Positions 8,232 through 15,800 of a DNA stretch of 40,226 nt are shown here, piece after piece. The stretch spans positions 1 to 40,226 of the forward strand of contig NZ_JAKTNQ010000023.1 in the NCBI RefSeq assembly GCF_022760835.1, given 5' to 3'. This DNA comes from Thermus altitudinis. Lineage in GTDB: Bacteria > Deinococcota > Deinococci > Deinococcales > Thermaceae. A program made the position numbers and the translations under genes. How positions within the stretch are numbered: the first letter of the stretch is position 1; each line of letters opens with the position of its first letter. The notes under the pieces are model-generated. The model did not search any database and was not told the DNA's origin. It worked only from the letters and a program-made list of their open reading frames with translations.

Positions 8232-9163
8232 GGCTTGAGGCTGTCAGCAAGCGGTTTCCCAAGGGGGGAGGGGTCCAGGAGGTGGACCTGGCCGTGGAGG
8301 AGGGGGAGGTCTTCGCCCTCCTGGGGGCCTCAGGAAGCGGTAAAACCACTCTCCTGAACCTGGTGGCGGGCCTCCTCCTCCCCGACGCCGGGCACGTGTA
8401 CCTGGCGGGCAGACGGGTCACCCACCTGCCCCCGGAGAGGCGGGGTGTGGGCTACGTGTTCCAGGACCAGTCCCTTTGGCCCCACATGACGGCCCTCGAG
8501 CACCTGCTCCTGGTGATGCCCAGGCCCGACCGCAGGAGGGCCATGGCCCTCCTGGAGCGCTTAGGGATGGGGGAACACGCCCACAAGCGCCCCCACGAGC
8601 TCTCAGGGGGACAGCGGCAGCGGGTGGCCCTGGCCCGGGCCCTGGCCCGGGAGCCCAAGGTCATCCTGATGGACGAGCCCTACTCCGCCCTGGACCCGGT
8701 GCTCCGGGAGGAACTGCGGCGGGAGGTCCGCACCCTCCTCAAGGACCTGGGGATCACCGCCCTCCACGTGACCCACGATCCCGAGGAGGCCATGCTCCTG
8801 GCGGACCGGGTCGGGGTGGTCCACGGGGGACGGATGCTGCAGGTGGGAACCCCCCAGGAGCTCTATGAGCGGCCCAACTCCCTGGAGGCCTTCCTGGCCT
8901 TCGGCCGAGGGAACGTCTTCCTCTTGGACGGGGAGGTGCTGGCCTTCCGGCAGGAGTGGGTGCGCCCCGGAGGGTCCCTAAAGGGCCTGGTGAGGGAGAG
9001 GCGGATCCTCAGAGGGGAGGTGTTGTGCCGGGTGGACCTCCCCTTTGGCGAGGCCTGGGTCCGCCTGGACGCCTGGCCTGGGGAGGAGGCCTCCTTGGAG
9101 ATCTCCCCCCTCCTGCGCCTTCCCCGGCGCCCGGAGGGTGAAGAGGGGGCGGTAGGGGAATAA
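8225..9163 (+). CDS. ABC transporter ATP-binding protein (operon B)
   Basis: This 312-residue ATPase has GASGSGKTTLLNLVAG (Walker A), YVFQDQSLWPHM (Q-loop), LSGGQRQRVALARALA (signature), VILMDEPYSALDP (Walker B) and HVTHDPEEA (H-loop). The C-terminal part after about residue 220 is shorter than in the operon A and D ATPases. Its start overlaps the permease stop by 7 nt, indicating coupled translation. It may also serve the ATPase-less Ugp-like operon C just downstream, since ATPases of this class are known to be shared between importers; that is conjecture from position. Confidence 0.92.
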   Translation: MVRLEAVSKRFPKGGGVQEVDLAVEEGEVFALLGASGSGKTTLLNLVAGLLLPDAGHVYLAGRRVTHLPPERRGVGYVFQDQSLWPHMTALEHLLLVMPRPDRRRAMALLERLGMGEHAHKRPHELSGGQRQRVALARALAREPKVILMDEPYSALDPVLREELRREVRTLLKDLGITALHVTHDPEEAMLLADRVGVVHGGRMLQVGTPQELYERPNSLEAFLAFGRGNVFLLDGEVLAFRQEWVRPGGSLKGLVRERRILRGEVLCRVDLPFGEAWVRLDAWPGEEASLEISPLLRLPRRPEGEEGAVGE

Positions 9164-9175
9164 GGAGGTGACAAG

Positions 9176-10132
9176 ATGGGCATGTGGCGCGTGGGTTTAC
9201 TGGTTTTGGCAGGTTTGGGCCTCCAGGCCTGGGGGCAAAAGGGGGAGTTTACCCTGTACGTGGCCGGGGCCCAACTCCCCGATGTCCAGGCCCTGGTCCA
9301 GGGATTCAACCAGCGGTACCCCCAGGTGCAGGTGCGGGTTTTCCGCTCCGGAACCGGGGAGGTGGTGGCCAAGCTCCGGGCGGAGCTGGAGGCGGGAAAC
9401 CCCCAGCCGGACCTGATCTGGCTGGTGGGGGAAGGGTTCTTTAGGGAGCTCAGCCAAAAAGGGCTGCTTCGCCGGGTGCCTCCTACCTTCCCTGGGCTAC
9501 CCCCTCAGTATGTGTACGAAGGGGGCCGCTACTACGAGGTGCGGCTCCTGCACACGGTCATCGCGGTGAACACGCGGGTGGTTGGCGAGGTCCCCAACCT
9601 TTGGCAGGACCTAACCCGGCCTCCTTTCCGCAACCGGGTGGTCATGGCCGACCCCAACTATTCGGGGCCGGCCCTGGTGGCCGTGGGCACCCTGGCCGAG
9701 CGCCTGGGTCTCCGCTACTTCGAGGCCCTAAAGGCCCAGGGCCTGCGCATCGAGCAGTCCAACCCCGTCCTGCAGCAGAAGCTGGCCCGGGGGGAGTACG
9801 GGGTGGCCATCACCAACGACTATGGGGTGCGCCAGGAGGTGGAAAAGGGGGCCCCCCTTAGGATCGTCTACCCCAAGGACGGGGCCATCCTGGCCCCTAC
9901 CCCCGTGGGCATTCCCACCTGGAGCCGCAGGCCTGACCTGGCGGAGCTCTTCCTGCGCTTCCTGCTCACCGAGGCGGGGCAGCGGATCCTTGTGGAGAGG
10001 GGGTACCTGCCGGTGCTTCCCGGGGTGCCCAAACCCCCTCTCACCCCGGACCCCCTGCCGAGCCTGAGGGGCAAGGAACCCTCCCCAGAGGTCTTGGAAG
10101 CCTTCAACGCCCTCTTCGGCCTGCGGCGGTAG
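9176..10132 (+). CDS. Substrate-binding protein B2, COG1840 family, paralogue of B1
   Basis: This 318-residue secreted binding protein has a signal peptide (VGLLVLAGLGLQAWGQ) and the COG1840 pattern, including FRSGTGEVVAKLRAELEAG, MADPNYSGPALVAVGTL and ALKAQGLRIEQSNPVLQQ. A strong ribosome binding site AAGGAGGTGA ends 5 nt before the ATG. It is the fourth gene of operon B, so one permease/ATPase pair is flanked by two binding proteins. These share long DNA blocks almost unchanged, while the N-terminal and C-terminal ends differ (the B2 tail has extra residues around LPSLRGKEPSPEVLE). That pattern suggests duplication followed by gene conversion, perhaps widening the substrate range. Confidence 0.88.
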   Translation: MGMWRVGLLVLAGLGLQAWGQKGEFTLYVAGAQLPDVQALVQGFNQRYPQVQVRVFRSGTGEVVAKLRAELEAGNPQPDLIWLVGEGFFRELSQKGLLRRVPPTFPGLPPQYVYEGGRYYEVRLLHTVIAVNTRVVGEVPNLWQDLTRPPFRNRVVMADPNYSGPALVAVGTLAERLGLRYFEALKAQGLRIEQSNPVLQQKLARGEYGVAITNDYGVRQEVEKGAPLRIVYPKDGAILAPTPVGIPTWSRRPDLAELFLRFLLTEAGQRILVERGYLPVLPGVPKPPLTPDPLPSLRGKEPSPEVLEAFNALFGLRR

Positions 10133-10534
10133 GCCTAAAGGGATCCGGGCCTCCGGGCGCAGGGGGCGCCCGCCGGGGATCCCGGAAGGGAGGCGATCCC
10201 CGCGCGGCCCCGCCCCCGGCCACCGGCCATGCGCCCAGGGGCACGCCGGGAGGCCCTGGCCCGCGGGAGCCCAGGACCCTTTTCCTCCGCACCCTCGGAC
10301 GCGGGCCCTGTCCACTTGCCCCCTTCCCGGGCCCTTACCCGGGGGTGCCCCTTCTCCCCCGGCCCTCACGGGCCATGGGCCCCGCCTGGGGGCCGTACCC
10401 CGAGCCCCGGGGGGATGCCCAGGCCCCGCCCCGCCTGCTCTGGGGGACCACCGCCCGGGCTTGTTCCTCCTCACCCCACCACTCCTGGCTGGCCGGGCCC
10501 CCTGCAACCCGGGGCCGGCTCCCCACCCCTGGCT
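10133..10534 (+). other. Intergenic, extremely GC-rich, one hairpin, no gene seen
   Basis: About 400 bases between B2 and operon C contain no frame with protein-like composition. A hairpin GGGCGC/GCGCCC at 10155-10171 lies within a larger interval bounded by two GGATCC-containing strings, 25-50 nt after the B2 stop. It may act as a terminator or mRNA end, although no U-run follows. Confidence 0.4.
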
Positions 10535-10549
10535 TGACCGTGGCCTGAC
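10535..10549 (+). promoter_or_regulatory. Pho-box-like operator of operon C (weaker)
   Basis: The sequence TGACCGTGGCCTGAC (10535-10549) has two TGAC units with an 11-bp period. No -10 lies at the 10-nt spacing found at the other sites. The best candidate, TACTGG at 10565-10570, is 15 nt away and leaves 5 nt to the ATG. The repeat itself fits; the promoter geometry does not fully fit. Confidence 0.5.
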
Positions 10550-10575
10550 CTTGGAGGCGGAAGCTACTGGGCAGG

Positions 10576-11385
10576 ATGGCCTGGCACCGCCCCCTCCCCT
10601 TTCTCCTCCCCACCCTGGTATTCCTGCTGGCCTTCACCTACCTCCCCTTCCTCATCGCCGCCTGGCAGGGGGTTCCCGCCCTGGGTAGCCTCGCGCAGAG
10701 GGAGAACGCCAACGCCCTGAGGGTCACCCTCCTCTACACCCTCCTCACGGTCCCCCTTTCCGTGGCCCTAGGCCTCCTGGCCGCCCTGGCCGTGGAGGGC
10801 ACCTCCCGCCTTCGCCTCCTGGTGCGCACCCTGGTCTTCCACCCGGTGATCCTGCCCACGGTGGCCTTCGCCGCGGTCTTCCTCTACTTGCTGAACCCCC
10901 TGGGCCCCTTGCAGGGGGTCCTCCGCCTTCTGGGCCTGCAGAACCCCTTAGGGGACCCCTTAGGCGCCTTCCTGGCCGTGGTGCTCATCGGGGTTCTCAA
11001 GGATGCCGGCCTCTACATGCTCTACTACCTGGCCGGCCTCCAGGCCCTCCCCAAGGAGCTCCTAGAGGCGGCCCGGGTGGACGGGGCCGGCCGGGTGGCC
11101 ACCTTCCTCCGGGTCACCCTGCCCCTCCTCTCCCCCACCACATTTTTCGTGGCCATCATGGCCACCCTGGGGGCCCTGCGCAACGTGGACCACATCTTTG
11201 TCCTGACCAAAGGGGGGCCCGTGGGGGCCACGGACCACCTCCTCTACCGGGTCTACGTCCTGGGATTCGAGTACTTCCACTTCCCCCAGGCGGGAGCCCT
11301 CACCCTGGTCCTCCTCACCGCCCTGACCACCCTGGCCCTCCTGGCCATGCCCCGCTTGGAAAAGGGGGTGCACTATGACGGGTAG
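10576..11385 (+). CDS. Sugar/glycerol-3-phosphate ABC permease, UgpA/MalF-type (operon C)
   Basis: This 269-residue membrane protein has six hydrophobic segments and an EAA loop LLEAARVDGAGRVATFLRVT, followed by LPLLSPTTFFVAIMATLGAL, the hallmark of the carbohydrate uptake (CUT1) permease family. It is the first of the two permeases of operon C, and its 3' end overlaps the next gene by 11 nt. Together with the binding protein at 12246, the best match in style is the Ugp glycerol-3-phosphate system, which is a classical Pho-regulon member in other bacteria. The ATG at 10576 fits the first hydrophobic segment; a GGAGG lies about 20 nt upstream, too far to be a normal ribosome binding site. Confidence 0.87.
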   Translation: MAWHRPLPFLLPTLVFLLAFTYLPFLIAAWQGVPALGSLAQRENANALRVTLLYTLLTVPLSVALGLLAALAVEGTSRLRLLVRTLVFHPVILPTVAFAAVFLYLLNPLGPLQGVLRLLGLQNPLGDPLGAFLAVVLIGVLKDAGLYMLYYLAGLQALPKELLEAARVDGAGRVATFLRVTLPLLSPTTFFVAIMATLGALRNVDHIFVLTKGGPVGATDHLLYRVYVLGFEYFHFPQAGALTLVLLTALTTLALLAMPRLEKGVHYDG

Positions 11386-12232
11386 CCGTCCCTTGGCCCA
11401 AAGGGGCCTCCGCAGGCTTCGGGTGAGGGTGGGGGTGGCCCTAAGGGACCTACCGGCCTTGGTCCTGGCCCTGCCCTTCCTCTTCGTGGCGGGCTACACC
11501 CTCTTGGCTGCCTTCACCCCCACCGCCCAGCTGAACCGGGGGGAGCTCGGGCAGTTTACCCTGGAAAACTTTCGCTTGGCTTGGGCCTCCGCGGACTTTC
11601 CCCGCCTGTACCTTAACACCGCCCTCTTCGTCTTCGGCCTCCTCTTGGTCCAGGTTTTCACCGTGACCACCGCGGGGTTTGCCCTGGCGCAGCTGAAGGT
11701 GCGGGGGCAAAACGCCCTGTTCTACCTGGTTCTAGCCCAGCTCTTCCTGCCTCCCTCGGCCCTGATCCTGCCCAACTTCCTCACCGTGAACCGCCTGGGC
11801 CTCACGGACACCCTGTCCGCCCTGGCCCTGCCCTACGTGGCCTCGGCCACGGGGGCCTTCCTCCTCAGGCAGGGGTTCCTGCAGGTGCCCCGGGAGCTTT
11901 TGGAGGCGGCCTTGGTGGACGGGGCCACCCCATGGCAGATCCTCACCCGGGTTCTCCTGCCCCTGGTCCGCCCCCAGCTGGCCGCCTTTGCCCTGGTCAG
12001 CCTGGTCTACCACTGGAACGAGTTCCTCTGGCCCCTGGTGGTGATCCAGAGCCCCGAAAAGCGGGTGCTCTCCCTTGGGTTCGCCAGCTTTGCCCGCTCC
12101 GCGGAAAGCGGCATGGAGTGGGGCCTGATCGCGGCCGGGGCCATCCTGGTGGCCCTGCCCATGGTGCTCGCCTTCCTCCTCTTCCAAAGGGCTTTTGTGG
12201 AAGCCTTCGCCCGTAGCGGGCTGAAAGGCTAG
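11375..12232 (+). CDS. Sugar/glycerol-3-phosphate ABC permease, UgpE/MalG-type (operon C)
   Basis: This 285-residue membrane protein has the CUT1 EAA loop LLEAALVDGATPWQILTRVL, and the C-terminal region contains YHWNEFLWPLVVI, typical of MalG/UgpE partners. It overlaps the UgpA-like gene by 11 nt and would pair with it as the second half of the channel. An in-frame hydrophilic stretch of about 25 residues (rich in Arg) precedes the first membrane segment, as usual for this subunit. No ATPase gene accompanies the pair. Confidence 0.87.
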   Translation: MTGSRPLAQRGLRRLRVRVGVALRDLPALVLALPFLFVAGYTLLAAFTPTAQLNRGELGQFTLENFRLAWASADFPRLYLNTALFVFGLLLVQVFTVTTAGFALAQLKVRGQNALFYLVLAQLFLPPSALILPNFLTVNRLGLTDTLSALALPYVASATGAFLLRQGFLQVPRELLEAALVDGATPWQILTRVLLPLVRPQLAAFALVSLVYHWNEFLWPLVVIQSPEKRVLSLGFASFARSAESGMEWGLIAAGAILVALPMVLAFLLFQRAFVEAFARSGLKG

Positions 12233-12245
12233 GAGGTGATAGGGT

Positions 12246-13523
12246 ATGCTCAGGTTAGCAGCGGCGGTTCTTACGGCCTTAGGCTTGGCCCTCGGGCAAC
12301 AGACGGTGATCACCTTCTACTACCCCGTGGGGGTGGCAGGCCCCTTGGCCCGCTTCATCGAGGGATACGTGCGGGACTTTGAGCGGCAGAACCCGGGCAT
12401 CCGGGTGAACACGGTGTTTGGGGGCAACTATGAGGAGAACCAGGCCAAAGTGGTGGCGGCCATCAAGGCGGGAAACCCTCCCGATACCGCCATCCTGCTC
12501 TCCCAGCAGCTCTACACCCTCCTTTCCCTGGACGCCATCGAGCCCTTCGACCCCTACCTCGCCAAGGACCCGGAACTGAAGCGGGCGGTGCAGGACTTCT
12601 TCCCCGCCTTCATGATGAACTCCACCCTGGACGGCAAGGTGTACAGCCTCCCCTTCCAGCGCTCCACCCCCATCCTCTACTACAACAAGGAGGCCTTCCG
12701 GGAGGCGGGCCTGGACCCTGAAAGACCCCCCACCACCTGGGACGAGCTGGTGGAGTACGCCAAACGGCTCACCAAACGGGACGCCCAGGGCCGGGTGGTC
12801 CGCTACGGGGTGGCCATCCCCACGGAGGACCGGTCCACCTGGCTGCTGGAGGGCCTGGTGATCCAGGCGGGAGGCCTCCTCTACGACCCCGCGGGCAGGG
12901 GGTGCAAGGTCCTGGTGGACACGGAGCCCGTGCGCAAGGCCATGCAGTTCAAGGCCGACCTGGCCCGCAAGCACGGGGTGAGCCCCGAAGGGGTCATCGC
13001 CTGGGGCACCACCCCGGGGGATTTCGCCGCGGGCAAGGTGGCCATGATCTACCACTCCACGGGCTCCTTGGGCTTCATCCGCAACAACGCCCGCTTCCCC
13101 TTCGGCACCGCCTTCCAGCCCAAACTGGTGCGCTACGGGGTACCCACGGGTGGGGCCAACTTCTACCTCTTCAAGGGCTCGGACCCTGGGAAACGGGAGG
13201 CCACCTTACGCTTCATCAAGTTCATGACCAGCCCTGAGCTCCAGGCCCGGTGGTCCATAGACTCCGGGTACGTGGCCGCCAGGCGCTCCAGCTGGAACCT
13301 TCCCCTCATGCGCGAGTACGTGCGGCAGTGGCCCCAGGCCCTCACCGCCCGGGAGCAACTGGCCTACGCCAAGGCGGAGCTTCCCGTCTACAACCTGCAG
13401 CAGGTCAAGGACATCATCGCCGAGGCGGAGCAGGCGGTGGTGCTGGGCCGGAAGGAGGTACGGGAAGCCACCCGGGAGGCCCAGCGGCGGGTGGATGAGG
13501 CCCTAAGGCCCTTCTGCCGGTAG
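12246..13523 (+). CDS. Extracellular solute-binding protein, UgpB-like (operon C)
   Basis: This 425-residue secreted protein has a signal peptide (LAAAVLTALGLALGQ) and the family 1 solute-binding fold: FERQNPGIRVNTVFGGNYEE, YYNKEAFREAGLDPERPPTT, STGSLGFIRNN, GGANFYLFKG and SIDSGYVAARRSSW. The last three resemble the ligand-contact regions of UgpB proteins that bind glycerol-3-phosphate. A GGAGGTGATAGG ribosome binding region precedes the ATG. It is the last gene of operon C. Ligand assignment is inferred from these motifs and from the Pho-box context; the UgpB residues were not aligned. Confidence 0.85.
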   Translation: MLRLAAAVLTALGLALGQQTVITFYYPVGVAGPLARFIEGYVRDFERQNPGIRVNTVFGGNYEENQAKVVAAIKAGNPPDTAILLSQQLYTLLSLDAIEPFDPYLAKDPELKRAVQDFFPAFMMNSTLDGKVYSLPFQRSTPILYYNKEAFREAGLDPERPPTTWDELVEYAKRLTKRDAQGRVVRYGVAIPTEDRSTWLLEGLVIQAGGLLYDPAGRGCKVLVDTEPVRKAMQFKADLARKHGVSPEGVIAWGTTPGDFAAGKVAMIYHSTGSLGFIRNNARFPFGTAFQPKLVRYGVPTGGANFYLFKGSDPGKREATLRFIKFMTSPELQARWSIDSGYVAARRSSWNLPLMREYVRQWPQALTAREQLAYAKAELPVYNLQQVKDIIAEAEQAVVLGRKEVREATREAQRRVDEALRPFCR

Positions 13524-13635
13524 CGGTCCGGGGACGGTCTCCCCTCCCCCGTGGCCTCGAGGCCCATCCCCTTGGGCCCGGGCCCCCGCAGGTGGGGGGG
13601 CCTGGGAAGGTAAAGGGGGGTGGAACCGCCCCCCT

Positions 13636-13666
13636 TGACACCTTTCTGACAAGGGGGCCTTAGGGT
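13636..13666 (+). promoter_or_regulatory. Pho-box-like operator and -10 of operon D
   Basis: The sequence TGACACCTTTCTGAC (13636-13650) has an 11-bp period and is followed after exactly 10 nt by TAGGGT (13661-13666). The distance to the GTG start at 13684 is 17 nt and includes a ribosome binding site, so unlike operon B this mRNA has a short leader. The surrounding 13524-13683 interval holds no gene. Confidence 0.72.
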
Positions 13667-13683
13667 GCTGGAGGAGGTGAACC

Positions 13684-14688
13684 GTGGCCAAGAACAAGGC
13701 TTTCCTTTTCCTCCTGCTTTTCAGCGCCCTATGGGCCCATGGCCAGGCCCCGGAGCGGGTGCGGGAGGCCCAAGGCGAAGGCAAGGTGGTCTTCTACGCC
13801 AACATCACCGGGGTGGAACCCCTGATGGAGGCCTTTCAGAACAAGTACCGGGTGAGGGCCGAGTACGTGCGGGTGTCCACGGACAAGTTCATCCCCGCGG
13901 TCCTCACCGAGCACCGGGCCCGTAAGCTCCAGGCGGACGTACTTCAGGCCCCCTTACCGGTCATGGAGATCCTCAAGAAGGAAGGGGTTCTCGGGCGCTA
14001 CGTCTCCCCCCAGAGCTTTGGCTACCCCCGCTGGACCCGGGACCCCGAGGGCTTCTACCAAATCTTCGCCATAGAGTACATGGCCATTCTCTACAACACC
14101 CGCCTGGTGAAGCCCGAGGAGGCGCCCACCACCTACAAGGACCTGGCGGACCCCAAGTGGCGGGGCAGGATCGTCATGCCGGATCCCACCAGCCACCCCA
14201 CCACCATCGCCTGGCTAGTGGGGCTCAGGGAGAACGGGGTCTTTAAGAGCGACGAGGAGTGGACGGCGTGGCTCCAGGGGCTTGCCGCCAACAACCCCAT
14301 GTTCGTGGCCTCCCTGGGCCCCACCCCCGATGTCCTCGCCCGGGGGGAAAGGGCCGTGGGCATCTCCATGCCCAAGTACCTGGTCACCAAGGCCCCGGCT
14401 CCCCTCATGTGGGTGAACACCCCCGAGGGCCTTTTCGGCTCGCCCCGGGCCATCGCCATCGCCCAGAACCCGCCCCGGCCCAACGCCGCGAGGCTTTTCG
14501 TGGACTACTGGCTCTCCCGTGAGGGCCAGAAGGCCCTGGCGGAACAGGTGGGGGAGTACACCCTCCTCCAGGGGACCTACCCCCCCATCCCCGGTATCAA
14601 CAAGGCCACGGTCCGGCCCGTGAGGGATCTTTCCGACGAGGAGCTCACCCGCTGGAGCCAAGTCTTTGCCCGCATCTTCAAGCGGTAA
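13684..14688 (+). CDS. Substrate-binding protein, COG1840 family (operon D)
   Basis: This 334-residue secreted protein has a signal peptide (AFLFLLLFSALWAHG), then GKVVFYANITGVEPLMEAF, YVRVSTDKFIPAVLTEHRA, EYMAILYNTRLV, PTTYKDLADPKWRGRIVMPD and PTSHPTTIAWL. These are strong COG1840 landmarks, with the usual PKWRG and MPDP loops. It starts with GTG behind GGAGGAGGTGAACC. It is the first gene of operon D (binding protein, ATPase, fused permease). Its sequence is only distantly related to the operon A and B binding proteins, suggesting a different ligand within the same compound class. The name ferric-binding protein would be the default annotation; the Pho-box argues otherwise. Confidence 0.88.
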   Translation: MAKNKAFLFLLLFSALWAHGQAPERVREAQGEGKVVFYANITGVEPLMEAFQNKYRVRAEYVRVSTDKFIPAVLTEHRARKLQADVLQAPLPVMEILKKEGVLGRYVSPQSFGYPRWTRDPEGFYQIFAIEYMAILYNTRLVKPEEAPTTYKDLADPKWRGRIVMPDPTSHPTTIAWLVGLRENGVFKSDEEWTAWLQGLAANNPMFVASLGPTPDVLARGERAVGISMPKYLVTKAPAPLMWVNTPEGLFGSPRAIAIAQNPPRPNAARLFVDYWLSREGQKALAEQVGEYTLLQGTYPPIPGINKATVRPVRDLSDEELTRWSQVFARIFKR

Positions 14689-14696
14689 GGGGTGGG

Positions 14697-15800
14697 ATGG
14701 CCTCGGATGCCCATCTCGCGGTACAGGGCTTGGGCAAGGCCTACGGTCCCCCGGGGCACCGGGTAGAGGCCCTGCGGGACGTGACCTTCCACCTGCCCCC
14801 CGCAAAGGTGCTGGGGGTTCTTGGCCCTTCCGGGTGCGGCAAAACCACCTTGTTGCGCTGCCTGGCGGGCTTGGAGGAGCCCGACGGCGGGGAGATCCGC
14901 CTTGGGGAGAGGGTCCTCTGGTCCAAGGAAAAGGGGATCCGCCTCCCCCCGGAACGCCGGGAGGTGGGCATGGTATTCCAGTCCTACGCCATCTGGCCCC
15001 ACATGACCGTGCTGGAGAACGTGGCCTTCCCCCTACGGGTCCGGGGTCTATCCGAGCGCGAGGTGCGGCAGAGGGTGGGGCAGGTCCTGGAGATGGTGCG
15101 CCTCACGGGGCTGGAAAACCGCCCTGCCACCGACCTAAGCGGCGGCCAGCAGCAACGGGTGGCCCTGGCCCGGGCCCTGGTGGCCCAGCCCCGCCTGCTC
15201 CTCTTTGACGAACCCCTCTCCAACCTGGACGCCCAGCTCCGGGAGGCCACCCTCCTGGAACTCAGGGCCTTCCTCCGGGACCTGGGCATCACCGCGGTGT
15301 ACGTCACCCATGACCGGGCCGAGGCCCTGACCGTGGCGGACCACATCCTGGTGATGCGGGAGGGACGGGTGGTGGCCCAGGGCACCCCCGAAGAGGTCTA
15401 CTTCCAGGCCCAGGATCCCTTTGTGGTGGGTTTCGTGGGCCGGGTCAACCTCATGGAGGGCCGGCTCCTGGCCTGGGAACCCCAGGGCAGGGCCCGGGTG
15501 GAGCTGGCCTTCGGGGTCTGGTCCTGCACGGGGCCGGGAGCCCTCCCCGAAGGAGCCCGGGTGCTGGTTGCGGTAAGGCCAGAGCATTTCCAGCCCAGGG
15601 GTGAGGGCAATCCCCTGCTGGGCCGGGTGGTCTCCGTGGCCTTCATAGGGGAAGGGTACCGGCTGGAGGTGGCGCCCCGGGAGGGCCCCCCCATCCGGGT
15701 GGACCTCCGGGTGGTAGACCTACCCCGGGCCCCCCAGGTGGGGGATGCCCTGGAGCTCCGGGTGGCCCCCGCCTGGTGCCGGGTCCTGCTCCCGTCATGA
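14697..15800 (+). CDS. ABC transporter ATP-binding protein (operon D, FbpC/PotA-like)
   Basis: This 367-residue ATPase has GPSGCGKTTLLRCLAG (Walker A), MVFQSYAIWPHM (Q-loop), LSGGQQQRVALARALV (signature), LLLFDEPLSNLDAQLR (Walker B) and YVTHDRAEA (H-loop). A TOBE-type C-terminal domain contains AVRPEHFQPRGEGNPLLGRV. It starts 8 nt after the binding-protein stop and ends in a 4-nt ATGA overlap with the permease gene. It is one of the full-length ATPases in the window that could also power operon C. Confidence 0.93.
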   Translation: MASDAHLAVQGLGKAYGPPGHRVEALRDVTFHLPPAKVLGVLGPSGCGKTTLLRCLAGLEEPDGGEIRLGERVLWSKEKGIRLPPERREVGMVFQSYAIWPHMTVLENVAFPLRVRGLSEREVRQRVGQVLEMVRLTGLENRPATDLSGGQQQRVALARALVAQPRLLLFDEPLSNLDAQLREATLLELRAFLRDLGITAVYVTHDRAEALTVADHILVMREGRVVAQGTPEEVYFQAQDPFVVGFVGRVNLMEGRLLAWEPQGRARVELAFGVWSCTGPGALPEGARVLVAVRPEHFQPRGEGNPLLGRVVSVAFIGEGYRLEVAPREGPPIRVDLRVVDLPRAPQVGDALELRVAPAWCRVLLPS

